Assembly (NCBI RefSeq): GCF_003353065.1
Contig: NZ_CP027806.1
Coordinates: 2,872,501-2,936,500, forward strand
Reading direction: 5' to 3'
DNA from: Cyclonatronum proteinivorum
GTDB taxonomy: Bacteria; Bacteroidota; Rhodothermia; Balneolales; Cyclonatronaceae
Length of the DNA stretch: 64,000 nt
Made by a program: the position numbers and the translations under genes. The notes under the pieces were generated by a model. The model had not been told where the DNA came from. It worked only from the letters and a program-made list of their open reading frames with translations, and searched no databases. Below are positions 43,668-52,707 of the stretch, in pieces. Within the stretch, counting starts at the first letter, position 1. Each line of letters opens with the position of its first letter.

Positions 43668-44906
43668 ATGCCCTTTTTTCTCAGAAAAAGTATTTCATCT
43701 GGTCCGGTTCGCATCAACTTCTCAAAAGGCGGGATAGGGCTTTCTGCGGGGGTGACAGGTGCGCGCATTGGCTTTAATAAGAACGGTGCCTATGTGGCAG
43801 GCGGCAGACACGGACTTTATTACCGGGAAAAAATCGGTAAAAAAGGAAGAAACAGAAGCCGCAGTTCCGCTGCCGGGGCAAAACCTACCGTTGAGCAGTT
43901 TGTTGATACCGGCCTCACCTACCATGAGCACCGAGCTGATACAGCACAGCTAAGCCAACAGACCTCATCATCCCCAAAATATGCAGACCCGCTCGTACGC
44001 GCCGGATTTTGGGGTGGATGGATTATCATTATTACAGGGATTATGATCCCTTCCCTGCTGACAGCAGCCGCGGGGATTTTACTGCTCATTATTTCAAGCG
44101 TCGCTAAAAAGAGCCGTATACAGCAGGCAAAACGGGTGCTGAAGCAAACGGAAGAAAGTCTGGAAAAAATCGGCGAGGCAGATAAACCCGACAAGCTGTT
44201 AGAGAAACTGGCTGAGCCCGCGATCATAGAGCCCGAGCGCAGTCAGCGAAATCTGCTGCTGGCAGAAGCTGCCGTGACCTTATTTATGGACGGCACAACC
44301 TCCTTTAACCGGTTTGATCTTGAATCTTACCTGAGAAGCCTGGCATTGCCGGAACAGACGATAACTGATACCAAGCTTGAAGCCATCAATGAGCTGATTG
44401 CAGATTGCCTGAGCGATCACATGCTAAGCACGGAAGAAGAACAGCACATCTGGCGCATCATTCAGGACTGTGGGGTTCCTCCTCAACATCAGCAGCAGCT
44501 CAAAACGGAGCTGAACCGATATGCCGCTGCCCGCGCACTGATCGAAAACCTGCAGGAAATCAGCTGTCCCGTGATGCTTACACGCGGGGAACGCTGCTAC
44601 TTTAAAACGGAGGGTCGCCTGCTGAAGCGAAAGCAGCTCGGCCGCCATCAGCGGGATGGCGTAATTTTCAAACAGCTGGGCTATGAGACAGATATGGAAG
44701 GCAGCATTTACGTGACCAATAAGCACATTCACATCACCGACGGAAATACCCGCAGCATTCGTCTGAATCACATCACAAGTATTACCGAAGACCTGATTGA
44801 AAATGTCATCACGCTCAGCCTCAACAACCGCGTAAATCCGGTCTATCTCACAGCAAAAGACACCATCAGCCTCAGCTTCCTGATCAATCACCTGCTCAGC
44901 GAATAA
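43668..44906 (+). CDS. DUF4236 protein with C-terminal PH-like domain
   Basis: A 412-residue protein. The DUF4236 domain is N-terminal (about 1-55: FLRKSISSGPVRINFSKGGIGLSAGVTGARIGFNKNGAYVAGG). A hydrophobic hairpin (about 103-140, WIIIITGIMIPSLLTAAAGILLLIISS) indicates membrane attachment, followed by a charged coil (about 140-300) and a C-terminal PH-like domain (about 300-412) with GYETDMEGSIYVTNKHIHI and NTRSIRLNHITSITE. DUF4236 occurs in many secreted or membrane proteins without known function, and this combination suggests a lipid- or membrane-associated role; inference. Confidence 0.75.
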   Translation: MPFFLRKSISSGPVRINFSKGGIGLSAGVTGARIGFNKNGAYVAGGRHGLYYREKIGKKGRNRSRSSAAGAKPTVEQFVDTGLTYHEHRADTAQLSQQTSSSPKYADPLVRAGFWGGWIIIITGIMIPSLLTAAAGILLLIISSVAKKSRIQQAKRVLKQTEESLEKIGEADKPDKLLEKLAEPAIIEPERSQRNLLLAEAAVTLFMDGTTSFNRFDLESYLRSLALPEQTITDTKLEAINELIADCLSDHMLSTEEEQHIWRIIQDCGVPPQHQQQLKTELNRYAAARALIENLQEISCPVMLTRGERCYFKTEGRLLKRKQLGRHQRDGVIFKQLGYETDMEGSIYVTNKHIHITDGNTRSIRLNHITSITEDLIENVITLSLNNRVNPVYLTAKDTISLSFLINHLLSE

Positions 44907-45020
44907 AGTTTTCCTGCTTTCTCTCCCACTCCTTCCGCTTTTCTGATGTAATCCTAAAAAACAGCGAAACAGTCTTGATATCGGTCGGCTGTTACCTTAT
45001 ATTTTGAAGCTACAAATTAA

Positions 45021-45094
45021 GGGCGGTTAGCTCAGTTGGTTAGAGCGCCACGTTGACATCGTGGAGGTCGATGGTTCGAATCCATTATCGCCCA
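45021..45094 (+). tRNA. tRNA-Val (GAC)
   Basis: A 74-nt cloverleaf: acceptor GGGCGGT / ATCGCCC, D loop AGCTCAGTTGGTTAGAGC, anticodon stem-loop CCACG TTGACAT CGTGG with anticodon GAC, and T loop GGTTCGAATCC. The CCA end is not encoded. Confidence 0.95.
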
Positions 45095-45108
45095 CAAACT
45101 GCATTTTT

Positions 45109-45145
45109 AAAGCCTTGTAAGTATTGAACTTGCAGGGCTTTTTTT
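45109..45145 (+). terminator. Terminator of tRNA-Val
   Basis: Arms AAAGCC and GGCTTT extended by TTGTAAG / CTTGCAG, followed by a T run, 15 bp after the tRNA. Confidence 0.7.
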
Positions 45146-45324
45146 GTGGCTGTTACCAACAGTTTGTTGCTACTTACAAATTGCTTCAGCCTAACATCAG
45201 TTATCTACAGCAGCTACTGCGTTTTCATTTTTTTTTGGGAGGGGTGCCTGCGCGCGGAGCTTTCATCCTACAAACTGTCGCTCCTGACAGACATAAAATC
45301 TTGGGTATGTGCGATATCCTGAAA

Positions 45325-46236
45325 AGAAACGGTTCATCTCGAACCCCGGGACATGGCAACGCAGCACTCAAAACCCCAACAATGCGGCCTGCACCAGCAC
45401 CCCATCGAAGCATCATGTGAGAGATCTCCTGCAGCTGTTTTGCTCTGATATGCATCAACGATTCGTAGCCCCCTGCACCACCAGATCCTTCGACTCCGCT
45501 GCGCTCCGCTCAGGATGACAGGGGCCGCCTCGCATCAAACGGCGCGGCATGCCGCGCCTGGGGTGCTGGTGGGCGGCGCTTTCGTGCTACAAAGCTGTCG
45601 CTCCTACCGGAGCTGGTTCGAAATAATAAATGAAAAAACGTGTCATCTCGAACAATGGGGCATGGCAATGCCGCAAACAAAGCCCAAGCTATCCGACCTG
45701 CACCGGCAGTCCCTCAAAGCATCATGTGAGAGATCTCCTGCAGCTGTTCGGCTCTGATATGCATCAACGATTCGTAGCCCAGCACTACGAGATCCTTCGA
45801 CTCCGCTACGCTCCGCTCAGGATGACAGGCGCCCTTGCCTCAAACGGCACGGCAGGCCGCGCCGGGGGTGGTGGAGAGACAGGTGCTATCAGGCTTCAAA
45901 GCTGTCGCTCCTACCGGAGCTGGTTCGAAATCAGAAACAAAAAACGTGTCATCTCGAACCCCGGGACATGGCAAAGCTGTAATCAAAGCCCCAAAAATCC
46001 CACCTGCCTCGGCAGACCATCGAAGCATCATGTGAGAGTTCTCCTGCGGTTAGTGGGCCCCGATAGAGATCAACGCTACCGTGCCCTGCACCACCAGATC
46101 CTTCGACTCCGCTGCGCTCCGCTCAGGATGACAGGCGACGCCTCGCGCCAAACGGCGCGGCAAGCCGCGCCTGGGGTTTTGAGAATTGCCCCTGTCATCC
46201 TGAGCGGAGCCGAAGCGCAGCGGAGGCGGAGTCGAA
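45325..46236 (+). repeat. Composite dispersed repeat, three tandem units
   Basis: Module A starts at about 45330 (CATCTCGAACCCCGGGACATGG), 45648 (CATCTCGAACAATGGGGC) and 45948 (CATCTCGAACCCCGGGACATGG), so units are about 320 and 300 bp apart. Each unit has module A, B (GAGATCCTTCGACTCCGC with CGCTCAGGATGACAG), C (GGCGCGGC palindrome, mutated in the second unit to GGCACGGC) and the linker AAGCTGTCGCTCCTACCGGAG; only the last unit has the B' arm. No gene is supported in this 1.3-kb gap. Confidence 0.85.
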
Positions 46237-46319
46237 GGATCTGGTGATATGGCTTGGGAGGTTGAGACAACACGATTAAACATCGAGAGCCATCTGCCTC
46301 AATGCATCTTCCGCCGAAG

Positions 46320-46581
46320 GAGATCCCTCACATGAATCTTTTTTGAATACTTCGGTTTGATTGCCAACGGCGGCTTCGGGTTTGTTCCTTGCCAAATGAA
46401 AAGCGTTCGGGATGACCTGGACAGGCTTTGGGGTAGTATAGGACCGAACCGGACCGGATCAGACCGAACGGGGCGTTGCTAACCGGGTTCGGAATTGAAT
46501 TTGGGTTAGATGGCTTGTCTCTCAAAATCCTGTATATCCCATAATCCTAAAAATCCTGTTCAAAAAAAGACGGAGAAAGCC
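46320..46581. repeat. Composite module A remnant and GGACAGGAT repeat, copy 3
   Basis: A diverged module A on the minus strand (GAGATCCCTCACATGAATC ... CGTTCGGGATGACC, 46320-46417) is followed by a copy of the ATCCCATAATCC / AATCCTGTTCAAAA repeat (46527-46581). No gene. Confidence 0.6.
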
Positions 46582-46624
46582 ATTCAACTTAAACCCCGCT
46601 CATCCGCGGTCGGGTTGCGCGGGT

Positions 46625-46909
46625 TTAGTATTCGCTGCTGTGCATTTCCCAGCTGCTGGTGCTTTCCTGCCAGCTTAGGCGGAGCTGATTCGGGGCGCAG
46701 CAGGTTTGGCAGTCTTCAATGTATTCCTGATCGGGTCCCTGACTGGGGTCGATGAAGGTGTCGTTTGGCGATCCGCAGAAGCTGCACGAGAAGCGGCCTT
46801 GCTGTACCTGCATGTCGTTCAGACTATTTTCGTATTCGTCGGAATGGGACTCAAAATCACCGAAAGGATCGGGTTCGTCTTCGTATTGGTCGTCGTTGTA
46901 GCTGTTCAT
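46625..46909 (-). CDS. CPXCG-motif cysteine-rich protein
   Basis: Start at MNSYNDDQYEDEPDPFGDFE (94 aa); an upstream in-frame start adds unlikely leader sequence. The first half is very acidic (DDQYEDEPDPFGDFESHSDEYE), and the C-terminal part carries the family's four metal-type cysteines, FSCSFCGSPNDTFIDPSQGPDQEYIEDCQTCCAPNQ (about 44-79). Members of this family (Cys_rich_CPXCG) are small, unlinked to a pathway, and likely bind zinc. The acidic N-terminus is unusual relative to typical members of about 60 residues. Confidence 0.85.
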   Translation of the reverse strand: MNSYNDDQYEDEPDPFGDFESHSDEYENSLNDMQVQQGRFSCSFCGSPNDTFIDPSQGPDQEYIEDCQTCCAPNQLRLSWQESTSSWEMHSSEY

Positions 46910-46967
46910 GGCACTGTTCTCTCCTGATGGTTTGCTAATTGAGCAAAATACCCAACCCGCAACAAAA

Positions 46968-46994
46968 AAGGGAGGCGAATAACTCACCTCCCTT
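46968..46994 (-). terminator. Terminator of the PLD-like protein gene
   Basis: Arms AAGGGAGG (46968-46975) and CCTCCCTT (46987-46994), followed in the minus direction by TTTTTT. Confidence 0.85.
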
Positions 46995-47029
46995 CTTTTT
47001 TATAGCGGTAAAATTTGCGGTTCCGCAGC

Positions 47030-50000
47030 TTATTTCACGAGCGTCATTTTGCGCGTGAATTGCTGTCCGGTGCCAAGCTGCATGCGGTACAGGTACACGC
47101 CGCTTGCAAGTCGTGAGCCGTCGAAGCTTAGGGTGTGACGACCGGCGCTCATGGTTTCATTGCGTACGAGTACGGCGACCCGGCGACCCGTGATGTCGTA
47201 CACGCTGATGCTGACTTCATCCTGTGCGGGCAGTTCGAAGCTGAGGTTGGTGACCGGGTTGAACGGGTTGGGATAGTTTTGGGAAAGCGTTGCGACCATG
47301 GGTACTTCCAGGTCTTCTTCGCTGATGCTGACGGGTACATTGAATGTGTTTTCCCCGCCGGCCTGCCAGTAGCGCGCGGCGAATTCCTGGAAGAATTCGT
47401 TGGCGATACTTCTGTTTTGGATGATGAGGGTGTTCTCATCATTGTTAAAGTTGGCGTTGGCCGACCAGTTGTGGGAACCGGTGATTACCGTTGCGTTATC
47501 CCCGGCAAGTTCGCCATCCACGATAGCGTATTTGTGGTGCAGCAGGCCAAAGTCTCCGGCGGGCAGGTGATGCACATCGGCCCAGCTATTGAGATAATCC
47601 CACTCACTGCCCTGCGTGCCGATTTCACCAATGACACCGCGTACGTCAACGCCCTGATTGAAGCGGGCGAGCATGGTGTTGGAGATAGGGCGGCGGGTGA
47701 TGAGGTTCAAACCCAGATCAATGCTTTCCTGTGCGGTTGCAAGGGTGCGGTTGATCTGCGCTTCGGTACCGGCCTGCGGACTAAAATAGAGCTGCACATA
47801 AGTCTGATCTTCCCCGATCCAGAAGGAGGAGGCGTTCACCACTTCTTTATCCGCGCTGAAGCGGGCCTGATTCGGACGAAACGGGCCTGATTCCGCGCCC
47901 CACATCTGATTGAACTCGCGCCAGTAGGCACGGGCGAGGGCAACGTCCTGAATGTTGAGCATGTTCTGGAACTGATTGTTGGTGCCGTCATCGGTCGCAT
48001 TCCAGGAGCTCGTTACGACCCAGGCTTTGTGGTAATCCTGGTGAAAGGCGTCAATGACCGCAAACTTGTTGTGCATTTGCTCGCTACTGTTCGCCTGAAC
48101 GGCGGGCACACCATTGTTTTGCATACGGTTGATAACCGCATTGGGATTTCCGGTATGATTGGATCCAATCACACGTACCTGAACCCCGCGCTGATGGGCG
48201 TCAATGATGGCGTCGGCAATGGCGTTGCCTACCGCCCCGCTGATGTTGTAAAAGGCGAACTCGGCAGATATTTCGGCCGCTTCGATGAACTCGATGAGAC
48301 GATCAGCAAAGTTGATGTTTTGGTTGGCTTCGTTGAACAGGGCAAGTTCATGCGCCACACTTTTATTGAACAGGGCGATGATTTCACCGGTGCTGCCGGG
48401 CGGTGAAGCGGTTGAGCTGAGGTAGCGGTTCGTAATGCTGGTGTCCGTCCCAGCGGCGGAACGCATTTCGAACTCAAAGGTCTCGGCATACCACAGGCCA
48501 TCGATGGTTACGCTGTGGAAGGTTTTTGGCGTCGGATCAATGATGGTACCGAGCTCAAGGGAGGAGGTGAGTCCGTAGCGAACTTCGGTGTGCCCCGGCT
48601 CTTCGGTTTCCCACTCAAGGGTAATGCTGTTGTTTGTGGCCGAAGTGGTAAAGGGAGGCGCGGTTGTGATGATGGGACCGCTTGTGATTTGAATATCGGT
48701 GCGGAAGCGCGGCAGAAGCTGATTGGTGGACATGAAGCGACCCGCAATGCCGGTAATTTCGACTTCGCTGTTCGGGATGACCGCTCCGGGGATGTTGGTG
48801 AAGTTATCCACGCGGAGTACGCTTTCCAGAGCGCCGTCCGTGATGTTGTAGTTGGTACCGCCGGAAAATACGCCGCCGGAAGTGAAGGTTACATCACTAA
48901 CCCTTACCAACTGACCTTCAAACGCGCCGGAATTAAGCTGTTCAAGGGTTATATCAACCGGCTCAACTTCTTCATTAAATTCACTAAAGACTTCAAAGAA
49001 GGTATGATCCACAATCTGTAGCAGCTGATTGAAACTGCCTAAGGTCCCGCTTACGACCAGGGAATCACCGATGATGGCCCCGACGAGATATTCATCCCGC
49101 ATGATGGGTCCGCTGAACCAGCCGATCCCGCCGGTGCCATCCTGCAGGTACACGGGTCCGGCGAACTGATCTGCCACGGTTACGCGTCCGGCAATGGTTA
49201 CTTCCGTGCCCTGCGGCAGGCTTCTCGCTACGGCGATGGGCAGCGGCTCGGAGGTATCGAGGGTTTCTCCGGCAAGGTTAATCAGGAAGGAAGACTGTTC
49301 CGGATCGTTGGTTTCGAAGCTGAGGCTTCCGCTGTATTGCCCGTTTACGGGGGCGTTGTATTGCAGGGCTACGGTTACCGACTCAAGGGTTCCGATCGTA
49401 AGGTCGAGGCTTCCATCCACAGAAAAAACTTCGCCTTCAAGCTGCGCACCGGAAATTTCGAGGGGCGTCTGCCCTTCATTGCGGAGACGAAGGGTTGCGG
49501 AGCTACTGCCGGTTGTCGTTCCGAAATCGAAAGTTGAACCGCTTTGGAAGGGCTCGTCGTTGATTCTTACGGTGAGCACCGGCTCTTCGATTTCCTGTAC
49601 GAAATCTGAAATAAGAATGTCATCTACGTTGATCCGGTTGCCGGCGGTGCGCTCAAAACGAAGCCGGACGTTTCCGGGGATGTTTTCGGTGATGGTGTAT
49701 TGCTCGAGCGTGTCCCCCAGGGTAATGGGATCCCCGATGGGCTGCCAGTTGGAACCGCCGTCGGTAGAAACGCTGACCTGCACAATGCCCCCGGTGTCGT
49801 TGGCGAAGCCGGAATTGGCTGCAAAGAAGGAAACTTCACTCATCCCATTGGGGTAGTCAAAATTCATCTCAATAAACCCCGCCCGGATTCTGGCAGACTG
49901 CGCGCCGTTTTTCCGGTCGTTGGCAGCGGTTCCAATAAGGGCGTCACTAAAAAACCAAACGCCTGTTTCGAGTTCAACAGGCGCCGGGGCATAGCCGGCT

Positions 50001-50101
50001 TTTTCTCCCTGTTCGATATCCTCAAAGAGCTGAGCCTGTACGAGGGCGGGAAGCGCCATCATACTGATCAGCACGAATGTGCGTAGCCAAAACTTCAACA
50101 T
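47030..50101 (-). CDS. Secreted phospholipase-D-like protein with T9SS sorting domain
   Basis: A 1023-residue exported protein. Signal peptide at 1-23 (LRTFVLISMMALPALVQAQ), a beta-sandwich N-domain (about 30-165), an ASH-like domain (about 175-280, FDFGTTTGSSSATLRLRNEG), an OB-fold-like segment (about 290-470, TEVTIAGRVTVADQFAGPVYLQDGTGG), a fibronectin-like domain (about 480-575, TSATNNSITLEWETEEPGHTEVRYG), then two PLD halves with HKD motifs: HNKFAVID (about 675) and HHKYAIVD (about 855), both HxKxxxxD. The end, LSQNYPNPFNPVTNLSFELP ... GSRLASGVYLYRMQ, is a type IX sorting domain. Likely a surface or secreted phosphodiesterase or nuclease; substrate unknown. Confidence 0.88.
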   Translation of the reverse strand: MLKFWLRTFVLISMMALPALVQAQLFEDIEQGEKAGYAPAPVELETGVWFFSDALIGTAANDRKNGAQSARIRAGFIEMNFDYPNGMSEVSFFAANSGFANDTGGIVQVSVSTDGGSNWQPIGDPITLGDTLEQYTITENIPGNVRLRFERTAGNRINVDDILISDFVQEIEEPVLTVRINDEPFQSGSTFDFGTTTGSSSATLRLRNEGQTPLEISGAQLEGEVFSVDGSLDLTIGTLESVTVALQYNAPVNGQYSGSLSFETNDPEQSSFLINLAGETLDTSEPLPIAVARSLPQGTEVTIAGRVTVADQFAGPVYLQDGTGGIGWFSGPIMRDEYLVGAIIGDSLVVSGTLGSFNQLLQIVDHTFFEVFSEFNEEVEPVDITLEQLNSGAFEGQLVRVSDVTFTSGGVFSGGTNYNITDGALESVLRVDNFTNIPGAVIPNSEVEITGIAGRFMSTNQLLPRFRTDIQITSGPIITTAPPFTTSATNNSITLEWETEEPGHTEVRYGLTSSLELGTIIDPTPKTFHSVTIDGLWYAETFEFEMRSAAGTDTSITNRYLSSTASPPGSTGEIIALFNKSVAHELALFNEANQNINFADRLIEFIEAAEISAEFAFYNISGAVGNAIADAIIDAHQRGVQVRVIGSNHTGNPNAVINRMQNNGVPAVQANSSEQMHNKFAVIDAFHQDYHKAWVVTSSWNATDDGTNNQFQNMLNIQDVALARAYWREFNQMWGAESGPFRPNQARFSADKEVVNASSFWIGEDQTYVQLYFSPQAGTEAQINRTLATAQESIDLGLNLITRRPISNTMLARFNQGVDVRGVIGEIGTQGSEWDYLNSWADVHHLPAGDFGLLHHKYAIVDGELAGDNATVITGSHNWSANANFNNDENTLIIQNRSIANEFFQEFAARYWQAGGENTFNVPVSISEEDLEVPMVATLSQNYPNPFNPVTNLSFELPAQDEVSISVYDITGRRVAVLVRNETMSAGRHTLSFDGSRLASGVYLYRMQLGTGQQFTRKMTLVK

Positions 50102-50518
50102 ATTTACAGCTTTATTTGTGTGATTTGATACAATTTGGGATGACAGCTACCATGCCCAACTTACCTATCGGGTGGAAAATCAATGGTTTGGGTTCATATA
50201 TGCGTAAACCCTTTTGAACCGGGCAGGGAGGCCGTGCTTAGTACAATGCGGGAAGCAGATCTACAGTCTAAAAAAGCGAAAAAAGGCTTTGAACCTTCAA
50301 ACAGGGCGGTGTAAAAGCGCTGAGCTTCTGCATGAGAGGCAGAAGTCAGCAACCGCCGGATTGCCTTAGTCTTTGTGAATCATCAACCTTAGATATAAGC
50401 GAACATCCATAATTCAAACTACGAATATTTTATAAGAATGCGGCATGCTGCGGGAAAGTTTACGCAGCGGTAACACCCCTTTAAAGCTGCGCGATGGAGC
50501 GTGTTTGCATGTCCCGGT
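50102..50518. other. Gap between the PLD-like protein and the mannosyltransferase gene
   Basis: About 417 bp with the PLD-like gene's upstream region. No repeat, promoter box or gene is recognised. Confidence 0.5.
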
Positions 50519-51649
50519 TTAAACGGCAGCGTTTCGTTTTTGAACCTTCGTCAGTAAGTCGTCGATTTTTTTGCCGTGCCGCGCCCAGTCGAGATGGCGG
50601 TTTATGTTTTTAAGCGTTCTTTTGGGAAGAAGTTTGACGCGCCCAAGCAGCAGGCGGCGCATTTTTTTATAGAGGTCGTCTTCATCTTCATAAAAAACAG
50701 GCGCGTGAAGCAGGGGCTCATGCAGGCTCTCCGGTATAAGCTCGGTATAGGTGAGGTCGCGGGGTACCATGGGATGACAGCCGCAGTACACCGCTTCCAT
50801 CAGCGCGGTACAGAAGAATTCGTAACGGGAAGTGGACAGCACAATGTCGCCCTGCCTGAGCAGGCTCGCGTATTTTTCCTGATCCGAGACATAACCATAG
50901 TGCAGAATCCGGTCGCCAAAGCGATCCCGCAGACTCCGCAAATCCGGACTTTCATTGTGAAGCTGTTCTCCGGCCAGGATCAGATCGAAGTCGCATTCGG
51001 AATCATCAAGCCGGCTGATGATACGGTTGAACATCTCCGGATTGCGGTCATACTCCCACCGCTGATTCCAGACAATGACCGGCGCGCGTTTCGTTGGAGA
51101 CGGCGCCGCTGCATTTTCGAGCTCCCGCAAATGCAGCCCGGGGTGAACAACTTTGCTCTTTTCTTTGAGCGTATCAGCGAGTTCAAGATAGCGGCGATCA
51201 GAGTATTTTTTGAGAAACAGGGGCAGCGCGCCAAAGAAAGCGTCATAGTGAAAACGCGAATTGAACCAGAGCTCATCGGCCACAAGCGCACTCAGGTAGT
51301 TGATGTAGCAGTAGGTTTCATCCCGGTCTTCGCCCAGCGGCAGCGGCATGGTAAGCTGATTTTCATGCATATACATCACGCAGGGCGTATGCGCAAACCG
51401 CGGGTTGGTGAGGGCGATGAATGCCGGCAGGTTGGTCATGGAGCTCGCCAAAATAAGATCAATCGGCTCGCTTACGCTGCGGGTTTCTTCAGCCAGACTG
51501 ACGGCTCCGCCGCTCATGCGCCATTTCCAGGAAATATCACTCAGGCTCACCGGGAAAACCTGATGACGCGAATAGTCGCAAAATCCCTTCATGAAAGCTT
51601 TATGTGAGCCGCCGCTGTAAGGTTCAAGATAGAGGATATTCATGCACAA
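50519..51649 (-). CDS. tRNA-queuosine alpha-mannosyltransferase-like protein
   Basis: A 376-residue GT-B glycosyltransferase-like protein. The N-terminal DUF3524 domain (about 1-170) includes MNILYLEPYSGGSHKAFMKGF and MYMHENQLTMPLP, and YCYINYLSALVADELWFNSRFHYDAFF (about 113-140); the C-terminal half has VIVWNQRWEYDRNPEMF (about 195-211), GYVSDQEKYASLLRQGDIVLSTSRYEFFCTALMEAVYCGCHPMVPR (about 265-310), with the EFF...ALMEAVYCGC donor site. This architecture is that of the GTDC1/QTMAN group, which in vertebrates adds mannose to queuosine in tRNA-Asp. The bacterial acceptor is unproven. No queuosine-synthesis gene is in the window. Confidence 0.8.
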   Translation of the reverse strand: MCMNILYLEPYSGGSHKAFMKGFCDYSRHQVFPVSLSDISWKWRMSGGAVSLAEETRSVSEPIDLILASSMTNLPAFIALTNPRFAHTPCVMYMHENQLTMPLPLGEDRDETYCYINYLSALVADELWFNSRFHYDAFFGALPLFLKKYSDRRYLELADTLKEKSKVVHPGLHLRELENAAAPSPTKRAPVIVWNQRWEYDRNPEMFNRIISRLDDSECDFDLILAGEQLHNESPDLRSLRDRFGDRILHYGYVSDQEKYASLLRQGDIVLSTSRYEFFCTALMEAVYCGCHPMVPRDLTYTELIPESLHEPLLHAPVFYEDEDDLYKKMRRLLLGRVKLLPKRTLKNINRHLDWARHGKKIDDLLTKVQKRNAAV

Positions 51650-51777
51650 GCTGATCTATAGTTGAGTCGCTGATTTATTCAGGATACGCACCTGCCCTTA
51701 ACCCGAATGATTCATCCTAAGATAATCCGTATTTATCTGACAAGAAAAAGATCCGCGCTTCATCCGAACGGAATTAT

Positions 51778-52030
51778 CCCGCATTATTCACCAAGAAATT
51801 TTCTTGCTGGCAAGGCGAAGCTGAAAACTCAGCGGAAGGGTACCTAAGTACCCTGAGCATGAGTTTTCAGATTCAACGCCGCCAGCGGGGAAATTTCGCT
51901 GCGCGGGAATCGCTTCGCTCGGTGCGCAGTCTTTACACCACACTCAAATTTGGGCTACCAGTGTTTTTAACTAAGCTAATTATAATCATATGTTTAACAA
52001 ACACATCCTGTTGATTGTGAATAATGCGGG
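51778..52030. mobile_element. MITE-like element, copy C (longest)
   Basis: Ends CCCGCATTATTCAC (51778-51791) and GTGAATAATGCGGG (52017-52030) are exact 14-bp inverted repeats. The core is a second palindrome with GGTACCTAAGTACC inside GAAAACTCA / TGAGTTTTC-type arms. A 253-bp element without a gene, in the opposite orientation to copy B and the same as copy A. Confidence 0.88.
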
Positions 52031-52092
52031 TAATGCGGGCTAAGCCTGTCCCGGAAAAAAAGCCATCGGTCGAAGACGAGCGGTTAAAACAG

Positions 52093-52117
52093 AAAAAGCT
52101 GCACAGGGCAGCTTTTT
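52093..52117 (-). terminator. Terminator of the peroxiredoxin gene
   Basis: Perfect 10-bp arms AAAAAGCTGC (52093-52102) and GCAGCTTTTT (52108-52117) with a 5-base loop, 30-55 bp beyond the stop. Confidence 0.85.
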
Positions 52118-52148
52118 CGGAAGATCATCAAAAACGTCACACAGCCGA

Positions 52149-52610
52149 TCAGGCAAGTGCAGCTTTAACTTTTTCGAAATCAGGAATGTCAGAAGCTTTT
52201 TCGAGGACTTCAGCGTACTGCACCACACCTTCTTTATCAACAGCAAAGGCGGAACGCTTCGCGACCCCGTGCATGCCGAAGAACTCATCATACAGGCAGC
52301 CATAAGCTTTGGCGGTCTCTTTATTGAAATCGCTCAGGAGCTGAAAGTTATAGCCCTGTGCTTTTTTGAATTCCTTCAGTGTGAAAAAACTGTCAACGCT
52401 GATGGCAAGAACTTCAGCGTCGAGAGATTCAAATTGCTTGAGGCTGTCGCGTACCTGACATAATTCGTCCGTGCACACAGATGAAAAAGCAAGCGGGAAG
52501 AAGAGAACAACTACATTTTTTTTGCCGGCAAAGCCGGAAAGACTAACATCTTCACCGTCTGAATTTTTGAGGGTAAAATCGGGCGCTTTATCTCCTTTTA
52601 GGATAACCAT
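52149..52610 (-). CDS. AhpC/TSA-type peroxiredoxin (AhpE-like)
   Basis: Reduces peroxides using a cysteine thiol. The 153-residue protein has the peroxidatic C46 in FFPLAFSSVCTDELC (the PxxxS/TxxC motif) and a second Cys at 51, GYNFQLLSDFNKETAKAYG, and RSAFAVDKEGVVQY. Length and the FFPLAFSSVCTDELC context match the 1-Cys AhpE group (redoxin family) rather than AhpC. The physiological reductant is not in view. Confidence 0.88.
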   Translation of the reverse strand: MVILKGDKAPDFTLKNSDGEDVSLSGFAGKKNVVVLFFPLAFSSVCTDELCQVRDSLKQFESLDAEVLAISVDSFFTLKEFKKAQGYNFQLLSDFNKETAKAYGCLYDEFFGMHGVAKRSAFAVDKEGVVQYAEVLEKASDIPDFEKVKAALA

Positions 52611-52707
52611 GGTATCAATTATTTTGAGGTGATGGGTTTATGGGATAGGCGGAAATGATTGCCGCCTATGACTTTTGGTTGTTTTGGAAACAGATAAGAC
52701 TGCAAAA

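Noticed and set aside
45124-46247. Several 60-200-codon frames in the triple composite repeat
   Set aside because: They follow the repeat modules and shift frame between units.
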